From Trichosphaerium sp. ATCC 40318 (lineage: Eukaryota > Discosea > Flabellinia > Trichosidae), in NCBI GenBank assembly GCA_038496445.1, contig JALMLS010000424.1:1-64000 (forward strand): a DNA stretch of 64,000 bases, written 5' to 3'. The notes beneath the pieces were generated by a model. It was not told the origin of the DNA, made no database searches, and saw only the letters and a program-made list of their open reading frames with translations. Position 1 is the stretch's first letter; each line of letters opens with the position of its first letter. Made by a program: the position numbers and the translations under genes. This document shows, in pieces, positions 1-12,200 of this stretch.

Positions 1-1910
1 AAGACTGGAAAATCAAGATGAAAAAATAGCCAAGCAACAAGAAGTGATAGCCAAGCAACAAGTGGTAGCCAAGCAACAAGAAGTGATACAAAGTCAAGGT
101 AAAAAATAGACAAGCAACATGAAGTGAATGCTTCTATCACCTTTCGAATGGACAGAGAACGGGTAAAACCGAATAGGGACACCACTTGCAGTAGTTTCAT
201 TGTTTTCAGTACGTCAAAGTTTTTACTTTTTTTTCCATAAAGACTTAATACTTACCCAAAAAGCTCTCTAATTTTTGGCTTAATCTGCATGAGAATAAAA
301 AGTATGTGGTTAGTACACTTGGTTCTATGCCAAAGAAGTAGTGCAACGTTATCGGAGCTGGAGATGATGGCACGCTTGGCGTGGTTAACGAAACAACAGG
401 CGAAATCACTTATCCTGAGAGCACGTTACAGACGATGATGTACAAGCGCCTTAAAATTCCGGGATGATGAACTTTAAACCCTTTGACACTCAGAGTTAAA
501 AGGCAGAGTCAAGCGACCAGATATCGTTTTGACGGCTAACTTGATGAGATCAAGTCCGCTTCAACTCTGCGTACTATTATCGTATGGGAGCTGAAGAACG
601 GAGATGGAAAGTTTAGCGTTCAAGATAAAATGCAGTTGGCGTATGAACTTTTATTACTTTTGCTGCTAGTCTCACACATTTAGGCGTTATTTACCTTGTG
701 CTGTGCTCAAACAAGGTACAAGGACAGCAATAACAGGCGTATTGTCCAACCGCAAATACGTCATGTTTATAAAGATGGAAGTTGGTGATGATGGCTTCAT
801 ATTCACTGCAACACCGGAATATGAATTCGATAGTGAACATGCCATGGGTACGAAATTGGTAAATAACCTATTGAGCTGCACAAAAACTCGGTTGGCATGT
901 ACCGCTGTTCAAGCAAGGTGATAAAACTCATGTACCAGTACGTATACTTGGTTGCGGTGCAACTGCAAGTGTATTCGCTTTGACACCAGGTAATATTGAT
1001 GGCGGGTTGGCTGTCAAGTTGTTTCCAAAAGCGAACAAGAGATGGGAAAAGAGAGAGAATATTATTTTACTTGCAAAAGGGGTGTACCAAGGATACCTGA
1101 GATAGTGCGTGGATATTAACTTAGTGGTTATTAGTTTGCTTAATGATTTACTTTTTCCCACAGGTTTTTAATGGTACTTCTGACTGTGGAGTCTACTTCG
1201 CTTTCAAACCAGTTGGTACAAAACTACCTCGAAACCTTTATGCTAAAGGCCCTTCATTATCACAAGTTGTTGAAACGCTTGAAGTAACACACAAACTTGG
1301 TTATGTACACAGGTATGTAGTATTGTTAGTTTTGTTGTGTGTGATATTGTTTATTTTTGATATTGTGTTTAGGGACGTTAGTAGAGGGAATATCATCATG
1401 TATAATAATGAGTTCATTCTTATTGACTGGAGTACAGTCGTAAAGATTGGCTCTAAAAAGCCTTATTCTGGGACACTTGTGACAGCATGCCCACATATCC
1501 AGCAGTGCCGGTTGAACGGCAAACTAGTTGTCAACCACCCAGCTCATGACCTTGAAGCATTAGTCAGGACTTATATTATTAACTATCAGTACACTGATAG
1601 CACTGCTAAAATGTTGAAGGCTTATAGAAGTATAAATTGGAGAAATGTCAGAGTGAAGCAAGATAAGTTGCTTGATGCCTTCAATGCTTATTGGAAAGGT
1701 GCTTTTGCAGATGAAACTAATAAAAAAGGTCTTGATCTAGCTAGAAAATGTGACTATGAGGCCTTGAAGAAGTGGTTTGATGCTTCAATGATAAGATATG
1801 ATACACGATATGATGAAATTTTATTTGCAAAGGTGAATGAATTGTTAGAAGATAATGTTAATAAGAGCGACAATGGTGATCTAGTTATGACTTCTTTTCC
1901 TAGTGAATAA
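1..1910 (+). pseudogene. Crinkler/FunK1-type protein kinase-like gene, probably disrupted, left end outside window
   Basis: The 3' half encodes an atypical protein kinase fold of the kind found in Crinkler effectors and fungal FunK1 proteins. Visible motifs are a glycine-rich loop (GCGATASVFAL, about 955-990), a VAIK-like lysine in LAVKLF, then HRDVSRGN split by a 60-bp intron (1313-1372) inside the HRD motif, and IDWS in place of DFG, followed by the helical C-lobe to the TAA at 1908-1910. Upstream are a repetitive Gln/Lys-rich stretch (AKQQEV repeats, 5-109) and a segment containing VWELKNGDGKFSVQDKMQ near 580-640. Several breaks look real: a TAG at 107-109 with the sense frame resuming one frame over, stops around 465-470, and a likely one-base shift near 1075-1085 between AKGV and PRIPEIV. 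It may be a decayed copy; unusual splicing cannot be excluded. Kinase-like identity is fairly sure, functionality is not. Confidence 0.6.
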
Positions 1911-3146
1911 ACAAAAACACTGAAACCGCGTTCTAGGATAGCCTTAAAAGATATTGTAATAACACAGTAACAAATTTTACCTGCAGCCATCAACTTCCAT
2001 CTTTATAAACATGACGTTAGACCAATCCTCAATCCCAACAAAAGCTATTGCAAGACGATCTGGGAGGAAAGGAACACACTGTCCCTGACCGATAGCTCTG
2101 GCGCAGAGCGAGCGTGTGTGGTTTATTTACATAACACGATCGCATGTACATGAATAAATGAAGAAAACGAAAATTTTTTTCAAAGGGCGGTAGTTAGTGG
2201 GTGGGTGATTTCTGCTTGCTATCGAATAAACTGCTTCATTTGGTTGCTTGTCTTTGTTGGATCAGTCCAGCTCGTTCAAACGCCTGAAATGTCTCGCATG
2301 TTCAGACGTATTTGCGGTTGGACAATCGCCTGTAATTGCTGTCCTTGTACCTTGTTTGAGCACAAGCTAAATAACGCCTAAATGTGTGAGACAGCAGCAC
2401 TTGTGAGCTGGGACCAGCATCGCTTTTGAGACAGCTGAATACTCCAGAACCCTCAACATCAAAAAGTAGCGTTACACTAGTAATTAATCACGTGGCAAAC
2501 GCGCTAAATCACAAAGTTTGGTTGAGCCGAACATTGAGCATGTTTAATCGTATCAGTATGTAGCTACTACATATGTAACGAGAGATGCATGAACAGAATA
2601 AAAAACAGCAATTCTATGTTGTCAAAACAGTTTCTGTAATGACACCATTGTGGCTCGCTTGTAGTACAGCAAAGAAGGATCTCTTGATTTTTCAAAGAGG
2701 TATCGCTTGGTTGAAATTGGCGTATAGTCAACCCTAGTGTTTGTTGTTAAAAATAACACTGATCATAACATGTGATTCAGATTGTAGCCAAAAAGTCAAG
2801 ACAACATCTTCTCTCCGCCGTATGTTGTATATTACCTTATATTTTATACTCATATGCGCTTACGCTCCTTTTGTAACGGTACACGCGACACAAATCTATT
2901 TGCATTGGGGTTTTTTTTAATCACGTGACTCTACGTAGGAGAGTCGTTTAATGGCAGAGTGTTATTGACGCCTACTTCTGTTACATTTTGTCAAAGCGCA
3001 AACCTAGATACAACGAATACTACAGCAGATGACATTTATCTATTAAAATTCCTGTTAGCGTGTAAGTAGGGCCTGGTTTTCAAAAAAAGAATTATTCCAA
3101 AAAACAACTAAAACGCCAACTTACGAAGTGATTAGATCCTCCGAAC
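1911..3146. other. Intergenic region without a recognisable gene
   Basis: Apart from the inverted kinase fragment at 2305-2393 I see no convincing exon in any frame. CACGTG occurs near 2490 and 2929. The right part probably holds the promoter and first exon of the surface-protein gene that follows, but I cannot place its start codon. Confidence 0.5.
2305..2393 (-). pseudogene. Inverted, truncated copy of the kinase-like gene's 5' segment
   Basis: Read on the minus strand, this stretch matches about 670-762 of the kinase-like gene, including the run from CTCACACATTTAGGCG through the segment around ACAAGGTACAAGGACAGC, with small indels. It is too short to code for anything. It records a local inverted duplication or the remains of a second family member. 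Confidence 0.7.
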
Positions 3147-5092
3147 TTGCCTAGAGAATGGGTTACAGTATTAGACTCCACCTTATATCTCCAGATTTAT
3201 GACGTAGGCCCATCCGGAGCGTCTGGAACAATACACGAGTTAATGCCTGGGTTTAATTTATCCGAAACACATGCTTGGTCACATTTTCCAAATAACATGG
3301 GACCTGGTATTTTTTTTTCTTTTCTTTCGAAAAACTCTTTGGTGCTCATTGTTGTACTTATAGTTGCGGGTGTAAATTACGTTACGGAAGCAGCTGGGTC
3401 TTATAGTATCTCTACGGATGGCGTCGTTGAGATAGATGTTACAGATACGATGAAAAGGTGGTTGGATCCAGATGTAACGAAGAATACTGGGTGGCTTATT
3501 AAACGTAGTAAGTTTTTTTGTCGTTTGTTTAAAAGGTTGTTTCAAACTATCTAATTGTACAAAAGACAACCCTCATGGTATCATTGATTGTGGTTCCGTA
3601 TATAAACCAAGACTTGAGATTACATTAGGATCCTTCCCAGTTCCATTTACATGCTTTACTTACAAAGATCCACGCACGTGCTAAAAAAAAAATATCCCTA
3701 AGATTTATTCACAACTTACCAAAAAAGAACCAACGAAATGTTCGTTGTGAAAGAACTTCTTTCGTTTGGTATAAGACTTATAACTTGAACGCTCACTTTG
3801 GTTTAGTTGGATTAATAAACTACCCTGAACCATTCATCGCTTATACTCGCTTTTGTGCTTTTTGTGCAGGTCCTGATTTATTCAAAGAAGGGTTTGCACA
3901 GCTTATGCGCGAAATGTTGGAAGAATCAGGTGGAAATATGGTCTTAAATGGCATCCAAGTAGCTACAACAATAGTAGAACCTATTGCAGATACTGGTGGT
4001 ATGTTCCTAAATCACCATTTCTCGACTTAGCGCTACTAAACTTTGCTTAGCTGGATTCTGTACAAGTTTGCCTCCAGATCTCAACACAAGAGAAGTGGAA
4101 GTATCTTTCGAGTACGCACATGGACTTGTATGAGTTTGTGTAGATGTCTAAATATAATTTCAAGAGCTGGTCTAGTTCGGTTAGCGTTTGATACCCGTTT
4201 TGAGTATACTACAAAGCTTCCTGAAGAAATAGGTACTCTCGCAGTGTACGTTTACTTTCAATAACAAGTATTTTGTTTAATAGCTTGTCGATCGTTTGAG
4301 TGCAGTGATGACCAAGTACTATCAATGGTACCTTTCAAGGCGAGATATTAACAGGGGACTCTATATTTATTAGAAATGATGTATTGATCAATGGTAACTT
4401 CAGTGTACAAGGTATTGACAAGCTTCATTCTTTCTTCTTTCTTTTAATTTTCTTTCATTCAAAAAGGTCAAATCAAAATTGAATCAACAGAAACTGTACT
4501 CACTATCGAGGGATGTGTATCAGCAACAAATGGTATCAATATTCAATTGGATGACAACGAGACATATGTAGAAGGACAACAAATCATTGAACTATTTACA
4601 CCTTGTGACATTGATGTACGAAATCATTTTTATTGATAGTTTTTTTTTAAAATATGACCACCTCCAATTAACTCCATGTTTAGAACACAAGTTTAATTTT
4701 GACAGGTGGTGGTGCAGAGGTACCTCGACCTTATTATTAGTAAAGTTTAAATTAACGCTAAAAAGAGAGATTGTGCAGAACTAATTGCTGAATCAAGTTT
4801 ATCAGCACGAAGAATAACTGTATCAATTTCTGTTGATGAGAGTGGCTGTGGTAGCACTAACGTAGGTGGTGCTAAATCATCGTTCAACAAGAATGCACAT
4901 ATCATTATTCCAGTCATAGTTTCTATTGCTGTTGTGATAACACTTGTTTTAATAGCAGCCATTGCTGTGTACAGGTAACACACAACATTTATAGGACCTT
5001 AAACAATTGTGTTTCTGACCCGCTGTATTACTAGATACCAGCGATTCCATGACATAAAAATTCCAGCATTATCATCGTTCCGTGACCGTTGA
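3147..5092 (+). CDS. Single-pass surface protein with a DNRLRE-like segment (5' end not located)
   Basis: A multi-exon gene whose exons join in frame. The N-terminal exon has a beta-rich segment (LDSTLYLQIYDVG). The next, after an intron beginning at GTATTTTT, ends in DVTDTMKRWL and KNTGWLIK, which resembles the DVT..W...NxG core of DNRLRE domains. Downstream exons carry FKEGFAQLMREMLEESGG, then GDSIFIRNDVLINGNFSVQ, then IEGCVSATNG. A 46-bp intron with donor GTACCT precedes the juxtamembrane exon. One hydrophobic helix (IIIPVIVSIAVVITLVLIAA, about 4906-4965) precedes a 60-bp intron (4975-5034) and a short basic cytoplasmic tail ending FRDR at the TGA 5090-5092. I infer a type I membrane protein with a beta-sandwich ectodomain. 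Ligand and role are unknown, and the signal peptide exon is not identified. Confidence 0.6.
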
Positions 5093-5357
5093 TTTTACAC
5101 AAACTTTTTTTTATCTCCAAAGGGGAGAACTAGCGTTTTTTGTGAAAAAAACTCATATTAAAAAATAAACGACATGAAAACAGTGGTCTATTAAAAATGT
5201 TCTACGTATGCAAGCAACAAGTTCACGTGCCCAATTATTTAATAATCGTTAATCAACAATTGTATAAAGTATATAGAACCAACTGCAAATGGAAATGGAA
5301 TAGCTCTCCGATCAGGAAGATAAACAGAATTGAGCACAGAAACTTGGTTTATTATTT

Positions 5358-6340
5358 TCATTTTTTACAAAGGTGCACTCCCAGACTCACAGGTTTAGCG
5401 TATTTTTCGTTGTGTGGTTCATCAAGGTCTAGTAATGTGAAATGTTTTAAAAAAGCTTTCATATACACGTGCAACGGTCTTCTAAATTCTACAAAATCTG
5501 TTGAAAATTTTCCCCATCTAACAAATGGTTATTGATACAAACTCGAATTTCAAACTCACTGTAGATGTGCTGTATGAGTAGAAAGATATGACATATAGAA
5601 ATCTCTATAGTTTTCTGCCTTTGTAACTGAGAAACACGGATGCAAGAAGACAGCAATGACTTAAAATCAAGTATAAGAAAAAACGAAAAAAATTCCTCTT
5701 GTGTTGAACTTTACCTCGTCCTTTTGGTACAAGTACTCTACTGAATGCCTTAATAGTACTCTCTAGATCAGGTGTATCCATTAGAACATAATTAGATATA
5801 ATCAAATCAACAGAGTTATCAGGTATATGCTTCAACTCTTCGACAGAGTCAACCATTAATTTGGCTGGAGGATCAATATCACAACAGTTCTTTTTAGCAA
5901 GTTTAATCATCTTAGGACTAATATCAACACCAATAACCTGGTCCATTTGTCAACATTACATGTGCTTGTGAAGCATCAGTACCTGTTTAGGCGCTTTAGC
6001 GGTCAATTTTCTGACCAGGTAGCCATTTCCACATCCTGCGTCCAGGATGACTTTGTTCTATCTCAAACTGTAAACACAGTTAGAGCAACTCATTTGTCTT
6101 ACGCTGATATCTCCAACATGCTTCCAAATGAATTTATCGGAGTTTTCGAGCCTGTTCTTGTCACCTTCAATTCCAATCCATGCATTCCATTCTATCAAGT
6201 GTTAGACATACGCTTGAGACTATTGTACAATCAATTACGCGCGTTTCTTTGTTTTACAGCAATGAAGGCTCGCAATTAGCGTAAAAAGTATTAATACCTT
6301 CTGCTTTACCATCCCATACCTCTGCTACGTTTACTGCCAT
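5358..6340 (-). CDS. Class I SAM-dependent methyltransferase
   Basis: Five or more exons assemble into a UbiE/Tam-like Rossmann methyltransferase. It starts MAVNVAEVWDGKAEG (ATG at 6340, although the frame stays open upstream to another ATG at 6514). Motif I is VILDAGCGNGYL (about 6050). The acidic loop is GVDISPKMI (about 5925). Motif IV/post-IV is DLIISNYVLMDTPD (about 5790), followed by SRVLVPKGRG. C-terminal exons give AVFLHPCFSVTKAENYRDF, then FVEFRRPLHVYMKAFLKHF and EPHNEKYAKPVSLGVHL, matching the family's typical C-terminus, with the stop at 5358-5360. The substrate cannot be told from sequence. It lies tail-to-head behind the ADCK gene, with roughly 70 bp between if the upstream ATG is used. 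Confidence 0.85.
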
Positions 6341-6585
6341 AGTGTTTCCTTTTAAATGACTAGAATATGACTTTTGTAGAAATGTTACCAACTTTTCAAC
6401 AATCTCTGTCTTTGGAGCTTTGTGTGGCACAACCTCTAAAAAGATACAACTCTTCGGATTCACACGTGGTTTGACAACAACAGTACATGTAGTCATACTC
6501 ACAGAGCATGACACGATTCAACTTGGACAAGACCTCACAAAACGTGTGCAGAGTCTAGAGGCGTTGTTTTACTTTTACACTATTT

Positions 6586-9075
6586 TCAAACACCTTCTAG
6601 TTGAAAACCAAGTAAAGCTAAGACACCCGAGAACATCTGAGATAATGTCAAGTATGCTGATAGTCCCCATAGACGAACATTAAGTCCAAACCATTCGTAG
6701 TATTTATACATTTTTGTACTCATTGGCAGGTCTTCTACAATGCGTTAATGCAAAGCAAACTACAAAGTCAAGTTCTATCTGGTACGTACGTTCTTCTAGC
6801 TCTGTGAGGAATACAGTTCGTGCACAATAAAAGAACATGCTTTGCATATATTTTAAAGGACGTACACCTAACCGAGTATTCAAGAGACGTAGTAGATCAC
6901 TAAAAGACTTTGTTAATTCAGTGCTTTAGGAGTATGGGAAGTTTTACAGTTTGTAACATCTGATACTTACTTTGTCTTCAAGAGGAGTACAAGTGGTGGA
7001 GGTATTTCTTGTAGGATATGAGTTATCTGGTCCAAGTACTTGCCTATATTATCACGCATAGATTCTTTACTCATTTCTGTTTCAAGTTGTAGCTGTGTCT
7101 TTCCTTTGCTGTAAAAGAACCTCAATAAGACAAGAAGTATTCTGTAATATACTTACGCTTCCTTCCAAGGTGTAGCTGTTATCATGGCAGCAAATAATCG
7201 ATAATTATCAACACCAAGAAGCTGTGCATATTTTGCAATATTATCTTCATCTTTTTTGAGAATAGACATCCACAACTTGCTGTAGTTATACCTGAACAAT
7301 AAGTGTTAGAATCAATAGGATACATATATTTTACTAGAGAAGGACATACCTAAAGTCATCTTCGTATTGCAAGCACAATCCATTATCAAGTAATACTACT
7401 TGAAAATCACCACTCTTTTCTGGATGTTTTCGAACCATGATCTGACACAAGATGTGGTGAGCTTTTTTCTTGATTATATGAGGTGGTAGTAACACGTACA
7501 TTACCGGCATGTGGATCACAATGTACGAATCTGTATCGGAAAAATGAGGTTGAGAAAGTTATAATAAGTGTAACGTACCCATGGGAAAAAATTTGAGTAT
7601 TAAAAATATTGTTTACACAGCGTGCTACAGCGCTTGGTTTAGCACCAAGTGCTTTGAGACCTTCGATATCATTTGCAAGAGACCCACGAATAAACTCTTG
7701 AACTAGAATAACTTTTGTTGTATATCTCTAAACAAGCATGTTAGAGGTTTAGTTTAAAAGTACATCAACTTTTTTTTTTTTTTTTTGGAATGTACCTCAT
7801 GTATAATAGGTGTATGAAAAGTTGGATCGTCAGCAAATAGTTCTCTCATTCTATTCGCATTATGGGCCTCTAATTCAAAGTCTAGTTCTTGAGGTAAATT
7901 TCGGTGGAGCTCTCTTTATGTTTGTTAGTGCTTTTGAAAAAAACGATTGACAACTTTACTTTACCTAATAAGCCACTCGAATTTATAGTTTGGGAATACC
8001 TTAGCCTCGGTGTTAGAACAACGAATAGTGTACTTCATTCTTACCTTAGATGCTATTGTAACAAGTAATGTAACAGTTTTAACATCTGCCCATGCCTAAT
8101 GTCAGAGTGAGTTCAGTAGCTTCAGATATTTCAGTGAAAGCACGTACTTGTTCTGATACATCAAAATATTGCACCTAGAAATATGTAACTAAATGGTTTT
8201 CAAGATCGTAATACGGTGTACCTTCACTGCTACTTCTTCACCTGTCTTTAATTTACCACGATGAACTTGTCCGAGACTCGCAGCGGCAATAGGTTTCTTA
8301 TCAAACTAGAAATGTCATTGTTAACATTGACACGAAATGTCACATTTTACCTCTTCAAAAATATCCGAAGGAAGCCTACTGAAGCAACTTTTGAATTGTT
8401 CTTCAACTTGCTCATATGGAACAGGAGGACATTCATTATATAAGCCAGAAAAAGTAGTTGTATACTCTTCAGGGATTATAAAAAAGACTTGACATGTGTT
8501 GCCCAATTTTTACGTATACACCTCCTTGTTCTTTAAATAATTTCATTAATTTATCAGCAGAGCGTTGGTGTATCTATAGTTTTGGTGAGCACGTGAGTGG
8601 AATCAAGGTGGAAATCACTTACAGTTTTTAGCGTGTTGTTGTACTCTTCTCCTTTGAGGTCACGTAGAGAGTAATAATAGTCGTAGCCAACGCCGAAAGC
8701 GACAAATCTATTGGAACCAAAGTCAGGTTTTCTTAAAGGAGGTTAGATAGGCGTACGATGTTTTTATAGCGCGCGCAACTTGTCTGCAAGCTCTTTTAAC
8801 TGGGTAAATCAATCCTGCGAGTGGAACCAAAGAAAGAAGAAATAGTTTGGTGCTCATAGATGTCTTTGCCACTGTGGCTGCTTCAACAGCCACTTGACGT
8901 GTAAAAACTTTATTATACTTACGAAAGTTAGCGTAAAACATATGTGGACGCGTACAGATTGTTTTAGAGCGAATCTAGCTGAAAACGGAGCAATTGTATG
9001 TGTGACGCTTCTAGACGCGTATTGAAGCGCCGTACGACGCCTTACGCTTGCACCAGGTAATTCAAATGCGTACAT
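6586..9075 (-). CDS. ADCK/ABC1 (AarF/UbiB-family) atypical kinase, probably mitochondrial
   Basis: About ten exons spell an ABC1-family kinase of the UbiB/COQ8 superfamily, which acts in mitochondrial coenzyme Q and lipid homeostasis in known members. Readable motifs are the KxGQ motif in [10 protein letters not shown] (about 8500), [13 protein letters not shown] followed by EVAVKVQ with the ATP lysine, QEFIRG, the catalytic loop [10 protein letters not shown] (about 7515) and the metal-binding [11 protein letters not shown] (about 7390). The N-terminus is basic and rich in Ser/Ala/Arg, as in a mitochondrial presequence, followed by a hydrophobic segment ([15 protein letters not shown]). The first ATG is put at 9075; the intron near 8940 could not be resolved, so an internal start at 8941 is possible. 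The C-terminal exon ends [11 protein letters not shown] with the TGA complement at 6586-6588. It resembles ADCK1/ADCK5-like members more than COQ8. Confidence 0.88.
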
Positions 9076-9262
9076 GGTGTTTTTACTGGGTATGAGACAT
9101 TGTATGTGAAGTCACGTTTAAAGTTCTTGTGTACTTCTGCTGACCAGCGCACTACCTGTAGTATTGTCTGTTGTACCAAACACGTTGACATTACCGTCAT
9201 TGATGCCATAGTGACAGACCTGTGCCTATCTGACAAGTATTAAATTTAGTGTTTGTGCTGTT
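9076..9262. promoter_or_regulatory. Short divergent promoter region between the ADCK gene and the CH-domain gene
   Basis: Two start codons face away from each other across 187 bp, so both promoters must lie here or overlap the coding ends. No TATA-like box or repeated operator stands out. Confidence 0.45.
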
Positions 9263-12200
9263 ATGGAAGAAACGCTTATAGATTGGGTGGAGAAAGTTGT
9301 TGAGTGCAAATTGGATGCAAATGATTTACATGGGTAATAGTCAGCCTAAAATGATTTACGTTGTTAACAGTGCGTAGATCTCTCCGCTCTGGCGTTGTAC
9401 TGTGCAAGTACGTAGTGACAACGTTATTTGTTTCGAAATGTATGTCTAAATACACCCTAGGCTCGTTTCTAAACTTAAACCCGACGTCATAGATGATTTT
9501 AATGACGGGGAAGGCAAACTACATACTTTGCTTGAACGGGTACGTTTTAACACGTAAACCGCTCAAACACATCATAAAACGGCGCCTAGGAGAACATTGG
9601 CATTTTTTTAGACAGCTGTTGGCAACTTGGTATTCCGTCCGATGAACTCTTCGTTACAAGTGACCTTCACGAGGATGAGGGCATGGACATGGTACAATTA
9701 AATTCACACAAGTACGTTCAAACCGCTTATCATGATGTTCAGGTTCTAGGTTGCATAAAAGCAATAGCAAGGGAATGTCCTAACTGGGGATGGACTGGAA
9801 TAACACTTGCTTCAGATGAAGCCCAAAGCGGAAGTGAAATTCCTCATGCAACTAGTTCTCCCTCAAAAGTTGGTAGTGTAAACTCTAGTGTAAGTGAAGA
9901 GACACTACAAGAACTGGAAGAGCTTCGAGCTGACTTAGAACGCGCAAGAGAGGACTTGGGGGAGATTCACGATGGTAAGAAAGAAAACAAAAAACTTTTC
10001 AATTGCTGTTCCAAAAAATCGCAGTTTCTTGACATACTTCTTTTAGAGATGGATCAACAGAAACTTATGTATGATAGCGAAATAAATTTACTTGAAGAAA
10101 ATGTTCTCGATTTAGAGGATCAAATTGATGTATTAATGGAGGTAAACAAACAAAAACTCTTTCGAGTTTAGAAATGAAACACTTCTAATCCTATATTTTT
10201 CTTGTCATTTTTGTTAACACAATGTCAAGGAAAATCGAAAGATTGTTTATGCCAATGCAAAGCTTGAAGGACAAGTGAAAGGTATTGCGAATAAACATAA
10301 ATCTACCGCTGAAACAGAGGTACGTATAACATATTTTTACGTTCTTGAAAAAGCAGTACAAAATGCTTACAGTTTGTTTAAATAGATGGTAAAAGATTTA
10401 ATCAACAGGCTTTCAATGGAGGAAGAAGAGAATAATAAATTAATCTCTGAACTACAACGTAAGCTTAGAGAAGCTAAGGAACAACTATACAATGTAGAAG
10501 ACGCCAATATTGAGCTTGAGTACCAAGTAACAGAATTGCAGGTACCCAAAAAAAAGTTCACTTTTTTTCCATCTGTAGCTAATACATTGTACTCAGACAA
10601 GGCTTAATACAGTTTCTCAGTTTGAAACAACATCTGATGAAGCTATGGATCAAATAAAGAGCCTACGTGCTGAATTACAAGAATCAACAGCAAAAACTGC
10701 TGATTTAGAAGCAAAGAGCACTAGAGATACTGATGCATTAGCATCTGTTCGTATGCTAGCTCAAACAAAGTTTGAGGAAGTAAAGAAGCTAGAAAAGGAG
10801 AAAATGCTATTGAATGATGAAATGCTAACAAAGAAGAATGCTTACACAATGAAGATTAATCAGCTCAACGTACGACATGAGTTTTTTTTCTGTTTTTTTA
10901 TCTTTCATCAAACGTGTTTAAACAACAATTCTCCGTTATAATATAGCAAAAAATACATTTGTTTGAGTACATCAATTCACATGCAATGGCCTTGTGTTTT
11001 AAGGGCTTACTTGTAATAACTACATAGGACGAGATAAATCGTGTTTCTGTTGAGAATTATAAATACAAAGAAACAAATGATAACTTAACACAACAAGTTG
11101 CTGATCTTCATAAAAATGCAGAAAAAGCAGGTAAACCTGTTGGTGCTATAGACAAGAGTAAGCTTAACTATGAAGTGAGATACAGAGGACTGGGTACGTT
11201 CTTCTTTTTGGTCTTCTTGGTTTTTTTCTTAATTTGAATTTTCAAACTTTTTCTTATTCTTGTGTAGAGCGCCAATTAGCTGGCTTGACAACAGCCAGAG
11301 ATAACGCTGATGCACGCATTGAGTCTCTTCTTTTACAGTTACAAATGGAAAAGAAGCGTGTTGATGAGTTAGCACTCTCTGAAGCTGGGTTAAAGACTCA
11401 AGTCGGTAAGATGAAGAACCACTCTAGAAATGCTATAAACATGGCAAAAGAAGAGATAATGCTCTTAAAGAAACAAAAGACAATACAAACAAAAGCTCTT
11501 GCAAGAGCTGAGAGTAATATAAAGGGATTAAAACTAAACCTAAGCTCTCTAAAAAGTCAGCATACAATACTTGTTAAACAAAAAGTTAATCAACGTGCAT
11601 CTCTTCAAATAAATGCACCTGGACAAAGTAGTGATAAGATTAGAATGCTTGAACAAGAGCTTGTTAATGTAAAAAGAACACACGCCAATACACTGGCAAA
11701 GATTAAACAACAGATCACTGAAGAGAGACAAAGAGCTAAAAATAGGTACAAAGAGTCATTTGTTTTTTGCTTTTCGGATTTTCTCCTTCTTTCTTCTTTC
11801 TTTCTTCTAAATACGTGTTCTTGTAGAGAGGCTGAGTATAAGAAACAAGCAGATACAGCGAATAGTAGGCTAGTGGAAGAACTACAAAAGCTTAATAACC
11901 TAAGACAACGGTTTATTGCTGTTTCTAAAGAAAAAGCAGATGTTGAGATGAAGCTTGCAAAACTAACAGAAATCAATAATAAACAACATAAAGAGATACA
12001 AACAGTCAAAGAACATGCCAACGAGAAGAAGAAAAAGAGGTAACAGTAATCACTCCTCTACCACCTCGTTGGTAGTCACTTAAAGTTGCTTGCTAACTGT
12101 TTTTTTGTCGTAGACGTCAAACTATTGCTTTGCGACAACAAAATGAAGCTAATGTTCATGCTCTCATTGAAAAGAATAGAGCTAAACGCCAAGACCGTAG

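Noticed and set aside
4720-4770. Ultra-short 20-21 bp introns in the surface-protein gene
   Set aside because: Longer alternatives (46 bp and 60 bp) at the same places keep the frame and use better acceptors.
5197-5535. Plus-strand open frame of 112 codons
   Set aside because: It overlaps the last exon of the methyltransferase on the other strand, which has strong family motifs.
11605-12021. Minus-strand open frame of 138 codons, Ser/Cys/Leu-rich
   Set aside because: Shadow of the coiled-coil coding sequence of the CH-domain gene.
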